Source of the DNA: Colius striatus
Taxonomy: Eukaryota; Chordata; Aves; Coliiformes; Coliidae
NCBI RefSeq assembly: GCF_028858725.1
Contig: NC_084761.1
Location: forward strand, 25,140,501-25,204,500
Length of the DNA: 64,000 nucleotides
Direction of reading: 5' to 3'
Every line of letters begins with the position of its first letter. The first letter of the stretch is position 1. The notes under the pieces were generated by a model. That model was not told the origin of the DNA. It did no database searches and saw nothing but the letters and a program-made list of their open reading frames with translations. A program made the position numbers and the translations under genes. This document shows positions 52,450 to 64,000 of this stretch, in pieces.

Positions 52450-53430
52450 TGTTCTGGTTTAGCAAGGAGCAGCTTTTGGCTTAGTAACAGGGGGAGCGGG
52501 TTGCAGTGAAGGCCCGGTAAAGAGTTTTTGGACTCTCCCCTGGCTCCTGGGTTCACATCCACCTCCAGCCCAGCTGGGCCAATCTGGCGCCTCTGCCAGC
52601 ACTATTTAGGGGACGGGAATTTGAAATGCGAGGCAGGAGGTGTAAGAGGGATACAAGATGGAGGCGACCACGCGGACCCTTCAGCCGGAGGAGGAGGAAG
52701 GAAGGAGAAGCAATAGACCAGAGACAGCGAGAATGCAAGCTGTGCCCCTGCAAACTATGGAGATCCATGGCAGGACCGAGAGTTACCAGCAGCTCCGTGT
52801 GAGTGAGCCCGGATGGGCGAGGGACTGTGTGGGGAGACGGCCATGGCCCAGGCTGTGTTGGAGAGCCTGCACGTCGCAGAGCAGCCCCACACGAGAGGCA
52901 GAGAGGAGCTGCAGCCTTTGGAATAAGTGCGCATCGGAGCAGCCCGTGCAGGGCTGCCATGCGTGTGAGGTACCCCACGGACTTGCAGGGAGGACTGGTG
53001 TGGAGTTCACCCGTCCTGAGGAGGGACAAACGGCAGAAGCTATCGGGAACAGACTAACTGAAACCCCCACTGCCTGCCCCCCTAAACCGTTCGGGGGGGA
53101 CAGGGTAAAAACCCCGGGATCAGGGCTCTGAGCCCGGGAAGAGGGGAGGTTTGGCAAGAAGGTGTTCTTAAAAAGGCTGGTTGGACTCTTCATTGATATA
53201 TTACTCTGTGTTGTTTCATTTTGGTTATGTTTTGGGTTTCTGGGGGTATGTTTTAGTTGATGTTGCATTAAATTATTTTCTGTTTTCTTCCCCAAACCAA
53301 GTGGCCTGGTCTGTTTTGTCCTGAACCTTAAGCGGCAATTAAGCTCTCCCTGCCCTTGGGCAATTCTCAGCCTCTTCAGTACTTGAGGCTAATCGTGGTC
53401 TTTGTTCCCTGATGGGCCTAAACCACTACA
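52450..53430 (+). mobile_element. Solo LTR, most complete copy (copy E)
   Basis: A 981-bp LTR with an exact 5-bp target duplication CAAAG (52445-52449 and 53431-53435). The ends TGTTCTGGTTTAG and CTAAACCACTACA are 11/13 inverted repeats. It has a TATTTAG box at 52603-52609, an ATG at 52658, a 157-codon frame to 53131 and an ATTAAA signal at 53267-53272. The 5-bp duplication fits ERVL-type integration. It is the reference copy against which deletions in B and C are visible. It has no partner LTR in the window. Confidence 0.94.
52658..53131 (+). other. 157-codon open frame inside LTR copy E
   Basis: It starts with MEATTRTLQPEEEEG, 55 nt after the TATA-like box, and ends before the polyadenylation signal. 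It holds VPLQTMEIHGR, a Cys-containing segment [19 protein letters not shown] and [13 protein letters not shown] near the end; related pieces occur in copies B, C and D and, for the first motif, in the LTR at 5244-6366. I know no protein family with this content. LTRs are usually non-coding, so it may be a fossil or chance frame. Confidence 0.45.
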
Positions 53431-53435
53431 CAAAG

Positions 53436-54468
53436 TTACAGTTGGACTCATGACCAGAGCTGTGGTGGCTCCATTAACCGAGTAATTGGTGATAATATCA
53501 AATGATGGGCTGGTCAGTTGGAATCACCCATCAGACTGACCCCATTCCCTGCCATGTGCCAGGGTTAAATTAAACACATTCCTTCTGTTGTCTCATCACC
53601 TGCCCCATACCCTAGATTCCTCTGTAGTGTTGTGAGTCTTCAACATTTTAAAAGAAACTAAAGCAAACCTCAGTGCAAATCTCTGCTCCTCACAGCCAAG
53701 CTCTCTACATTGCCTTTTTTGGATCAGTCAACACATTTATCACTGAAATCAATTTTTTAAGTGACATGCCATTTCCCATACTGAAAATGCAGATTGATTC
53801 CCAAGCAAATTCATCCAAGCACTTCCACTTCCCTTTAGCTGCTCTGGATTAATGATGAAAGACATTTTTTTTCACCTGGAGATAGCACAAATGAAGCTGA
53901 GGAACAAAAACCACACAATTTTCCATCCTTATGAGTTTTCACACAACTCACAGTACAACAAAATCTGTAGTTCAATTGATGCTGTACCTGAGGAAATAAA
54001 CCTCAGGCCAATGTCACAGCTGCATTAGCTATAAAAGACTGAGATTCATAAATAGGTCTTGGAAACCAATAGCTATAGTGCAGCCTGTGCCATGGTATAA
54101 AGATCTCCAAGATGTTTTTTACCTGAAAAACAGAAACAGATTGACAGCAGAAAATCTGTCAAACAGGTTAACCTGCATTGAGCCTTGTGCTGACCTCATT
54201 TAGAGCTAGTTCAGCACCCTACTGAGGTTCCAGTAGTCTGCTACAGTACCCACTTTTTTTTCTGTTTCTGGCTCATCAAGAAAGGAAGACCAGCTATTTT
54301 AACTATCATTTTAAAAACCATGTGATTTTGCAGGGCTGTATTTTGAAAGTCTTACACAAACACCTGAACTTGGATTACTGATAGTTTTTGTCTGGTTTGG
54401 TTCACAATAATTGGTTGTTATTTGGCAGAAGACAGTTGATGCTTTCAGACGAATAGCCTAGGTATCAA
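53436..54468. other. Non-coding stretch
   Basis: AT-rich, no open frame of note and no repeat recognised between LTR copy E and the CR1 pair. Confidence 0.5.
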
Positions 54469-55040
54469 TCATAGAATTACAGAATTACAGAATCATAGAA
54501 TGGTAGGGGTTAGAAGGGATCTTTAGAGATCATCTAGTACAACTCCCCTGCTAACTCAGGTCCACCTAGGTCATGTCACATAGGAATACATCCAGGTAGG
54601 TTTTGAAGACCTCCAGAGAAAGACTCCAAAACCCCTCTGGGCAGCCTGTGCCAGGGCTCTGTCACCCTCACAGTAAAATAGTTCTTTCTTATGTTTAAAT
54701 GGAACTTTTTGTGTTCCAGCTTCATCTCATTACCCTTGTCCTGTCACTAGATACAACAGAAATTGTTTCTCCCAAGGCACAGGACTCTACACTTGTCCTT
54801 GTTGAACCTCATGAGGTTCCTCTCTGCCCACCTCTCAAGCCGGTTGAGATCCCACTGAATGTCAGCACAGTCTTCTGGGGAATCAGCCAGTCCTCCCAGT
54901 TTGGTGTCATCAGGGAACTTGCTGAGGGTACACTCTGTCCCCTCATCCAGGTCGTTGACGAAGATGTTGAACAAGACTGGCCCCAGAACCGATTCCTGTG
55001 GAACTTCATTGGCCACAGGCCTCCAACTCGATTCTGTGCA
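54469..55040 (-). mobile_element. CR1 LINE with internal deletion
   Basis: A minus-strand CR1 that ends in a run of octamers (TCATAGAATTACAGAATTAC) at 54469. Its 5' part encodes the reverse-transcriptase core: [19 protein letters not shown], then a DDTK box and [18 protein letters not shown]. After that point it jumps directly into the 3' UTR-proximal text around 54750-54770. Comparison with the plus copy next to it shows roughly 470 bp of ORF2 missing. It is head-to-head with that copy. Confidence 0.92.
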
Positions 55041-55344
55041 GAACAACTTTGTAATATGTGAATTTTTGCTTTGTTTTTGGGTTTTTTTTCCTTTGCAAAT
55101 ATTGTAATCACCTTTTCTTCTTCAAAACAGCTTTCTGCTCAGGGGAGAAAGAAGGAACTGAAGAAGAGCAGCATGCTGACTGTGAAAGGAATGAAGTTTC
55201 TCTTTAGCACTTAATGGTACTACATCTCTAATTATAGCAAAGTCTATTGTGGGATTACGTTGAGAACCATGATTATATGGAGAGAGAAAAAAGGAAAAGA
55301 GGAAACATTATGCAAAATAAGATGCTTCACACAAAATATTTCAG

Positions 55345-56505
55345 ATGATCAGTCACCTACATTGACTTCAGCAAGGCTTTCAACACTGTCTCCCATAACA
55401 TCCTCATCAAAATGCTTAGATAATGTGGTTTGGATGAGTGGACAGTGAGGTGGATCGAGAGCTGGCTGAATGACAGAGCTCAGAGGGTGGTGATCAACGA
55501 AGCTGAGTCAAGATTGAGGTCTGTGGCCAATGGAGCTCCACAGGGATTGGTTCTGGGACCAGTCTTGTTCAACATCTTCATCAATGACCTGGATGAGGGG
55601 ACAGAGTCTACCCTCAGCAAGTTGGCTGATGACAACAAACTGGGAGGACTGGCTGATTCCCCAGAAGGCTGTGCTGCCATTCAATGGGATCTCAACCTGC
55701 TTGAGAGGCGGGCAGAGAGGAACCTCATGAGGTTCAACAAGGACAAGTGCACAGTCCTGTACCTCAAGAGGAATAACCACATGCATCAGTACAAGCTGAG
55801 GATTGACTTGCTGAAGAGCAGCTCTGCAGAGAGACACGTGGGACTCCTGATTGATAATAAACTAATCATGAGCCAGCAATGTGCCCTCGTGGCCAAGAAG
55901 GCCAATGGCATCCTGGGATGCATCAAGAACAGTGTGTCCAGTTGGTTGAGTAAGGTTCTGCTCTCCCTTTACTCTGCCCTTCTGAGACCTTATCTGGAAT
56001 CCTGTGTCCAGTTCTGGGCTCCCCAGCTCAAGAGGGACAGGGAACTTCTAGAGAGAGTCCATTGCAGGGTCACCAAGATGATCAGGAGACTGGAGTATCT
56101 TCCTTATGGGGAAATGCTGCAGGTTCTGGGATTGTTCATCTTGTAGAAGAGGAGATTGAGAGGGCATCTCATTAACACTTGCAAGTACTTGAAAGGTGTA
56201 TGTCAAGAGGATGAGGCAACATTTTTTTCTGTAGTGTCAGTGATAGGACAAGAGTTAATGGACCAAAGGTGGGAACACAAAGAGTTCCACTTAAACATAA
56301 GAAAAAACTACTGTCAAGGGTGAGGGAGCCCTGGCACAGGCTGCCCAGGGGGGTTGTGGAGTCTCCTTCTCTGAAGGTTTTCAAAACCCACCTGGACACA
56401 TTCCTGTGTGATCTGATCTAGGTGGACCTGCTTTGGCAGGGGGGGTTGGACTAGATGATCTCTAGAGGTCTCTTCCAACCCCTAGTGTTCTATGATTCTG
56501 TGATT
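55345..56505 (+). mobile_element. CR1 LINE, 5' truncated, longest copy in the window
   Basis: A plus-strand CR1 of about 1.16 kb. It enters at the reverse-transcriptase YIDFSKAFNTVSHNIL motif and runs through the polymerase core, the end of ORF2, the 3' UTR with GGTTGGACTAGATGATCTC, and the terminal TTCTATGATTCTGTGAT octamers. It faces the CR1 at 54469-55040 across a spacer of about 300 bp, making an inverted pair. Confidence 0.95.
55346..56146 (+). pseudogene. Degenerate CR1 ORF2 reverse-transcriptase fragment
   Basis: The coding part of the CR1 copy: an in-frame TAA (near 55411) interrupts the DFSKAF block, after which 238 codons stay open (55430-56146). The catalytic box reads LADDNK, keeping the two Asp but with changed neighbours. 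[15 protein letters not shown] and the C-terminal [11 protein letters not shown] and LLSLYSALLRPYLE segments are typical of CR1. The endonuclease domain and ORF1 are absent, so it is dead. Confidence 0.92.
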
Positions 56506-59500
56506 TCCAATGTGCATGGTTGTCATTTTGCCCCAGCAGTACCTTGCCTTTGGATCTTCGGCCACTTGCTCTGCCCACCTAGGTTTCATACTAGATGAGA
56601 ACTCCAAACCTTAAAGGTCTTCACTGTCTCCACTTGGAAAATCTTTTTTCATTCATAAGGTTATTTCCCACTTAATTCAATGTCTTCTAACCTGCCCCTG
56701 TTATCTGAATTGTTACCTATAAAGACATATGCCAATTTGCTTTGCAGGCTAAGCCAGGAGCATATGTTTACACTCTGGCTTTACTTGCTGCTCCTACCAC
56801 TCTTTACTTCATCTCACACCATTTATCAAAGTTGCCAATGCCATAGAAAAACATGTTAAACATAAAACTTATTTTTCTTTAGCTAAAGTAGAAAAGAAGG
56901 AAATCTATTTGGAACCAATTTGTCTCTTGCTTATGCAGAACGTAGACCCCAAGGGGAGACTCCACTGCATTATATATTTAGTATCTCAGCACCATCTACA
57001 AGGCAGTTGACTTAACTGCACATCCCTTCAGGACACTTATAAAACCTATTAGCTTTAACTCCATATCAGCTCCAGCAAGTGAAGTGCAGGGCATGTAAAG
57101 TTTAACATCCATCCGTGCCTTGAGCTTCAGTACGTTAACTTGTCAATGCCATTAAAGCTAACCATTTCAGTGGTGCTTAATATTGGTGCTGAGCTACTGC
57201 ATGTGACAATGTAATGTACAGGAAACAGTCTCTGTCTGCTGGTTGCAGTGGATGGAAATAAAGAGATCAATCAGAAGTAACTGCATTTTAGAGCAAGGGA
57301 TACAGATGTCTACATGACACCTTAGGAAACACTGGAATTGCACCAAATAAACTAACCCAAGGGAAAGGAGATAGATATATTTACATCATGGTAAATCTTA
57401 CCTTATAGTTTGGCTGCTGCTTCAGCCCTCATTGATTTATCTTTTTCTAACTATGGCAAACTAAGAACTAATTTATTATCAAATCAACCCAAAAGAACGC
57501 TTCAGGTTATTATGGCGTTCAGTACTTTCCAGTACGCAAAAGTCTTGACACCATCTTTCAGTCATTGAGTTTTTTCTGCAGATTTTATCCTTATTAGAGA
57601 CGTACAGTTCATGTCACATTCTCCTAAACACCACGAACAAAATTCTCTGTAAACTAAGTAAACATTTCCATTCATGCACTGAAAAGCATTTTTCCTTCAA
57701 GTGATTAATATACCTTTACACAATTCAAGCAAGCATCTCTTCTTCAGTTTCACACCTCATACCAGAAATCTCATCTCATATTTCATGTCACATCCCCAGA
57801 GAGCCTCAAGAAGAGAGCATAAATCACTTGTGTTGTAACTGAGCCAAACTCTGTTTATTCACAACAAACACATGCTCTCAGCATTGAGTTCATTGTGCCC
57901 TATTCCTAGTTCTTCAATGGCCATATGAAGGAACACAACCTGATAACAAAAATTTATGATTGCTTATGAGACACCAGATTGTCTGGACAGTTATTTTCAT
58001 TATCTCTTTTAAAAAGGTTATATCAGCAAATACATTAGTGATGGAAAAGACTAACTATGTTAGCCCAAAGCATTATTTACAATTGCTTGCAATGCAAGAA
58101 ATCCGTTTAACCATTCCAGATGAAACATAAAACTAGAACTTCAAATAAAATTTGATCTAGAAAATTAAACTAGTTATTTTCACCCATACTTCAAAATTAA
58201 TAGTAAATTAACAACTTTATTTTACAAACTTCATTAAATTTACTTTCCTTTAAATTAAACTTTATTAACCTATTTAAAAAAAAAAATCTGCAAAAAGATA
58301 TTTTCTAAAACATAGAAGTTGCGAGATGCAAGGGTCTATAGAGTCAGAAGTCCAAGAAAAACACAAACTAAAACTAACTTCTGAAAGATAGTTCCTCATC
58401 CATATTTCAAAATCTCACCTGAAACACAGCTTGACACGACAGAAGATTCTACGGAGGACTGCTTATGGGCTTGTCTTTTGCCAGTGATGTACAATGAAAG
58501 TTGCTTGAAGCAGAAATCATTCTGAGACCAACAGAAAATGTACATAAATTATTTATACCAAACTACATTATTTCCATGCATGAGCTCAAGACCATTTTTC
58601 TTTAAAGTTTATGTCAACAACGTATGTTCTGTAGCTGAGCTGATGGAAAAAAATCATGACAAAGAAACCAACTGCAATGCAGAAATTAGCTGGTTCAGAT
58701 TTAAAGTGCCTTAGATTTCTCAATACCATTTGAGAAAAGCATCAAATAGATTATATAGCAATATGTACTTTAGAATTAATTTCACTGAAGCTTACTCCAG
58801 ACTGGCATAAGGACAATCAAGTAGGATATGAGAAGGAAGACAAGTTTGTAACAAAAAGTGCAAGTACTGACACAGTCAGTGACTGTGCTGTTAACAGCAA
58901 TGTCCACATCAGTAAAGAATGTCTGGCTCTTGCTGTATATACCATCAGCTTCCTCAAACTGTTGCTTCTCTCCCAGCTATAAAATGAGCAAGTGGCTTTT
59001 TAACAGGATTCAAAGATGCTTTTTCAGTCTGTGGCTTTTCATTCACTGAACATGGCTAACATGCAAGGATAGATGTGTTTTGTGATAAAAGTCCTACAAA
59101 AGAATACTGGAGCAGAGTAAGTGTAAAAGCTGCAGTGGACATAAGGCTTTGTAGCAGAAATTTCAGGCCTCTTCCAAGCCTTATTTCTGATGTGGCTTCT
59201 ACATTGCTTGTAGCTAGGTTGTTCTGCCTACACAGTGTATTGGTAGAGACACTTGCTGCTGTCAATATGGTCTACACTCCCAGAGAGCAACGATTTTCTT
59301 GTCAATCCTGGCCCCACCATTACTCCTGCACAGCCAACAGTCATCAGGAAATAGGGCACCTGTAACTCTCTGTATTTCTAATAAACACCTAGGTATTGAG
59401 TCACCCAAATGAAAAAGTCAAACAAAAATAGTATAACTGTCTAGGTCAACAGCAAAATGAACCCTATAAAGAGAGCAGATTGGCTGCTCATGGAAATCCA

Positions 59501-59651
59501 GCCTCAAAAGCAATTTTCAAAGGATAAATGGGTAATTCCTTTCCATTATTATGGGCTATTTCAGCTCTCACTAAAGTCAGCAAGGACTGGTCCATAATGG
59601 CTAAGGGAGCAGAGAACTATGTAAGCATTTTCAAAATTGCATTAATGAGAG
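56506..59651. other. Non-coding stretch
   Basis: AT-rich DNA (very AT-rich around 58150-58290). Open frames of up to 96 codons at 58858-59365 have no family likeness. Nothing recognised. Confidence 0.45.
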
Positions 59652-59652
59652 T

Positions 59653-59686
<34 letters not shown>
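59652..59686. repeat. Poly-A / (AAAAG)n microsatellite
   Basis: A poly-A run followed by four GAAAA-type units. A simple repeat, possibly grown from a poly-A stretch. Confidence 0.93.
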
Positions 59687-62127
59687 TAGAAACAAAAAAC
59701 CTGGACTTTATTTAAACCCAAGAAGCTTGGTATTATTTCTAGGCTGACACTAAAGAAGGATCATTTTTCTAATTAGAAAAACACAAGAGAAACCAAAAGA
59801 CAAAAATAAATCCATAGCCTAAATACAAGTAGAATAAGAATATACACATGAATATGATATCAAAAGCAAGATTAGCAGACCCTACTGCTCAGTGCATAGG
59901 CAGACAAATAGGGCTGTTCAAGCATCCCCTTCAGGGAAAACACATTGCAGAAGCAGGCGCACAGCTTGACTTCTGTTGGAACCTGGCTGCAAAATGCACG
60001 TCATACTGCTGCTGGCCAGTAACTACACACATGCCCTATCAACACCACATAAATATCCTGCTCTCCTAGACCTATTTATTACCATATTTTTTTTTTGCTT
60101 CCTATCATTGACTTATCATTTCTATATGGCCTACTAATCTTGTTATTTCCATTTCATAGCCACAGGAAGGAAAAATTTAGTTATGCCTCAGTAAGAAAAA
60201 AGTGGCCAGACATTCTGAGCTGTGTAAGTGAATCCAAGTGAAAGTATCCATGCATGGTTGTTAGGCATCACCAATGCCTGCTGGAGAATAGTTCTTTCTA
60301 GAGACTCAGGGGCTCCTTGTAATTTGTTATATAGTCTGGCAGTGATCTAGACCTAGATCCTTCCATTTGAAGAAGTAGCCCTGAACTGGGAAGGAAAGAC
60401 AGCTCTGTTTGCACCTCAATTCTCTTGGACACAGCTCTCTTTGTGCCTTATTTCCAAATATTGTTGTCAGATAAACTATTTTACCACTTTACAAGCATGT
60501 GATTTTCAGCTGGTAAAGCTTTATAATTTTTAATAATCATTTCAGACATCTTTGCCCAGAGAAAACTGGAGTGCAAATAATCACCATTCACAGTACTTTC
60601 ATCTGTTTTTTCTTAATACTCTGAATGATTATATGTTTGAAAATTTAGGGAACTATATAAATTAATAACTACACAAAAAGTACTGGTAGTGTATTTAAGT
60701 TCCCTTAGTATATATTCCTTTATATTACACAGAGATTCCATTCCATTACTATAAAAGGAGCCAAACTCTGTGAACTGGTTTGATCCAATCAGGGAGTTTT
60801 TTACTGCTTGTGAGTCATCCTGACGTGGCCATACAACAAAATACACAGGAGCAGGAAGTAACACAGTTTCAGTAGCAGGAGTTTGGTCAGATATGCTCCC
60901 TCAGAGGGAATTATATCACCCCAAAATTGATTTCAATAATACTCTTGCAATAAGAAGTCTGTATAAAATCCATAAAGTTACTTAAAATATTCTTTCTGAA
61001 CTTTTGCTAAATTATCTACTTACAGAATTGTCCTAGTTATCACTGATCTAGTTGAGCATCATCATATTGAGAGGTTTTGGGGTGATTATTTTGCTTACTT
61101 TGATGGGAGGGTTAGAGTTTGGTCTGATTTGGTTTTTTTAGTGATGAGATTCCTTTCAGAGATAGCTTCAGTACTCTCCTATTCACAAACAAATTCCTAC
61201 TATTATCTGGCATTCTGGGCCTGTGCTGAGATTAAGAAGATGTTGTGTACTGGTGAGAAACTTGTGTATTGTTGAAAGCATTGAGAAACAATTCTCTTTG
61301 AAAATCAGAAGATTAATTCTGATATAAATGGAAAATGATCATCCTAATCTTCTGCTTTGGTCACATAGGAATGTATCATTTACCCAAGCTCTTCCATTTG
61401 CCAGAGAGCAGTTGCACACCAGGAGCCCTGCCAGCCAGGGTGAGTGTGCCAAGGCCCTGCACCGTGGGGAATGACCTGCCAGCAAATCTAGGTCCCCATG
61501 GGCTGCCCCAACAGCATTACAGGGTTGCCTTATCTGACCTTCACACGACCAACAACAGCACCTTGAACAAATCAGAGAACAGTTGTAACCCTTCTTGGAC
61601 CTGCAGCAAGATCTTGAGTTGCCTCTTGAACAGCATGGGAAGAACAGATGATGTCTTTCCTCAAATACCACAACTTTTACAAAGAACATGGCTGAAAACC
61701 CAGATATTTCTGAAAACAGGAATTGCAGGGAAAGACGTTTTCAGCTCTACCTGGCAAGCAAAAAATAAAACCATGCATTGCATTTCATTTTGAGAAAATC
61801 TATGCTGTCTGGTTCATTGGCTAAAATTGCAAATCGAAAACTTATTGATGATACAAATACACTCACGTTTACCAGGGATAGCCTTTTCTGATCTGGCCAC
61901 TATCCCTTAGCCCCTCTAGTCTGAAAAGGAAAGCCTATCTATCTCCTCCCTCAGCAACAAGCTATTTCCCATAACAGATGCGTTCTTCTTCAGCAGCTGA
62001 CAAATCTCCAGCAATATTAGCAAATGTTGTCACAAGAGCACATTCCAAACAGTGGCACACAATTAGGCTGAATTATAAACACTACTTTTCCAACGCGTGT
62101 CTCAGACCAAGTATCTAAACCCTCATG
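59687..62127. other. Non-coding stretch
   Basis: AT-rich DNA. The ATG-started 152-codon frame at 61335-61793 plus has a hydrophobic start and a Ser/Thr/Asn-rich middle but no recognisable domain, and a 116-codon frame overlaps on the other strand. I do not call either a gene. Confidence 0.4.
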
Positions 62128-62190
62128 TCATAGAATCATTACAGTTGGAAAAGACTTTTAAGATCATCAAGTCCACCTGCTAATCTGTGA
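62128..62190 (-). mobile_element. CR1 LINE, very short 3' tail
   Basis: About 60 bp of CR1 end in minus orientation (TCATAGAATCATTACAG, then GGAAAAGACTTTTAAGATCATC). It matches the subfamily of the copy at 45627. Severely truncated. Confidence 0.8.
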
Positions 62191-64000
62191 GTGTTTCCAT
62201 TGTTCCTCTCATTAATTCAATGAAGAGAGGTGATCCAAATCACTGAAGTACCCTGATATCCTTTTATATAAACAACTGCCCAAAGGCAACTGCTGGGAGG
62301 TAAGGTCAACTACATGATTGAGTGGACCAAGCAAAAGCAACAGAGGAGAAGAAGATAAAATAATTCTTTCCCATTCTCTATGTCTTCTGGGCAGCTGGTT
62401 TGGCTAGAGGTTTTCAGAATAGCTCTCACAGTGCAGCTTCAAAAGTAAAGTGATGTGTAGCTGCAGGTCACCAATTTAACACTGCCTTGGTCTGCTACTG
62501 TCTGACTTTCGGTTGGTCAAATGCTGATGTAGCATCAGGCTGAGAAACACATCAAACACTATAAGCAGCAAACTCATAAAAGCATTTAACATTGAACTGT
62601 GACTACTTTCCCCCTCTTTTCTTGTGTAGTAAGTCAAAGCTTGTAAATCCGAGATGTAATGTGGGCAGCTTACTATCAAGCTCTTAATACACTTTGGCAA
62701 CAGAAATTGTGTCTAAGCTGCCTATGGAGGGTAAGGATATAGTATCTTTCTTAACTAGTGTCATCAGTTCACCAAAAATCTTAGAAATTAAAGAAGATAT
62801 TTTTTTTCTGCATTCTTTTTGAGGTGGCGACCTGCAGTTCTGATTATCAATACCAAAGAATATGAGCCCAAGCTAAAATGTTGAACAGAAGGACTTGCAA
62901 ACAGACCAGCCACCTCCCCAAGGAGAGAGGTGAAGATTACCTTTGTGCAATCAGCCTAGGAAATGAGAGAGCAGGAGGTAGGACATGACTGCTTCCCACA
63001 AATGCACTGACGTGAAATTATTTGGGGAATAAGTGCTAATCAAGCTGAGACAGAACCAGCCCATAAAATAGGAACAGTGGCTGATTTTAAATAAAAAATT
63101 AGGAGGTTCCTAATCAGTAATTATATTCTGGGACAGCCAGGATAGGGGGCAGTGGAGATCAGTAAGCTACTTGGTACTCCATCTTAAAAGGGAATTGTAT
63201 GATGTGGTGACAGCAAGGAACAGGACTTGAATACCCAGAATGTCTTTTCAGTCCTGTGTTCTTGAATACAGACGTAAATGAAGATTTGTTTTTCCCTTCT
63301 GCTTAGATATAGTACAAAGAAAAGGTTTCTTCCACAGATAGCTACTCTATTCCAGGTGTGGGAGAGCTGCCTTTCAGTAGCAGGCTGCAAAGCTGAAGAG
63401 TGATTTAGCAAAAAGATAAAAGCATCTTAGTTGTAAGTTTTCATTTTAAACATTTAGATCAATGTGGAAATACCTTCAAGAAATACAAAATAGCTGCATG
63501 AGAAGAGCAAGTAATCTATTCCAGTTTATGTCTGTGTGACACTCAAAATCTCAGTTCATGTTTCACGAATTTCACTGGCTCTTCTGCTATGCTGTATTTG
63601 AGAAGTAGGTAGCTTTTTAAGTGTCAGTCAGGAAATTACAAAGCCAAGCCACCATAATGAGAGACAATTGCTGCTCACTTTGATTGGAATTGGAGATATC
63701 AGCCCTGACAGCAGTCAGTTTCACTGCTTCCACCCGTGTATGCCTGGAAGCAGAACAGCAAGTTCCCAGTGTTACAGCACAAGAAAATCTCATTGATGGG
63801 ATTTAAATGCGTGGCATTTCTCTCAGCCACGAAAGGGGATAGACAACAGGTATATTGATTAGCTTTCCTGGTCAAAAAGCAGCTCTTAATGTTATATTTT
63901 CTAGTTTCACTCTCTTCACTTGAAAGGATATATGACCATATCAAATATCAAACCTGTTTTTCAAGAGTAATTTGAAGTGCAATTAGTCCAACGGTACTTA
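62191..64000. other. Non-coding stretch
   Basis: AT-rich DNA to the window's end. Open frames of up to 81 codons without family features. Confidence 0.45.

Noticed and set aside
61335-61793. 152-codon frame as a secreted protein (hydrophobic start)
   Set aside because: A hydrophobic start alone is weak. There is no cleavage-site or domain pattern, and a frame of 116 codons overlaps on the other strand.

Overview
The window looks like bird nuclear DNA. It is AT-rich and intron-dominated. It carries many CR1 non-LTR retrotransposon fragments, some keeping the CR1 tail of repeated ATTCTATG-type octamers, and several avian ERVL-type solo LTRs. Its one recognisable gene is a vertebrate single-copy GPCR. 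I cannot name the bird order from the sequence alone.

Gene content: one complete protein-coding gene, QRFPR (GPR103), the receptor for the RFamide neuropeptide QRFP/26RFa. It lies on the minus strand from 32419 (ATG) to 9700 (stop). Six coding exons with GT/AG junctions (32080-32419, 15776-15934, 14486-14547, 13513-13748, 11975-12072, 9700-10103) sum to 1,299 nt, giving 432 residues plus stop with no frame break. Exon 1 sits in a CpG-rich block at about 31.7-32.8 kb, the likely promoter, and intron 1 is about 16 kb.

Layout: 1-9.7 kb is downstream flank and 3' UTR, with one LTR (5244-6366) and one CR1 tail. 9.7-32.4 kb is QRFPR, with one LTR remnant in intron 4, one CR1 in intron 2, and three LTRs plus an old CR1 in intron 1. 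33-64 kb has no convincing gene. It holds two near-full-length solo LTRs (47558-48516 minus, 52450-53430 plus), a head-to-head CR1 pair (54469-56505), further CR1 pieces and small tandem repeats.

Most noteworthy: the LTRs form a related set with about 13-bp inverted ends (TGTNNTGGTTTAG and its complement) and 5-bp target duplications, exact in two copies. Several contain an open frame that starts at an ATG a short distance downstream of a TATTTA box and ends before an ATTAAA signal. The longest is 157 codons, and peptide similarity extends between copies and to the second LTR subfamily. Two copies carry different internal deletions of the same LTR. I found no CRISPR array, RNA gene, bacterial-type operon or full provirus.
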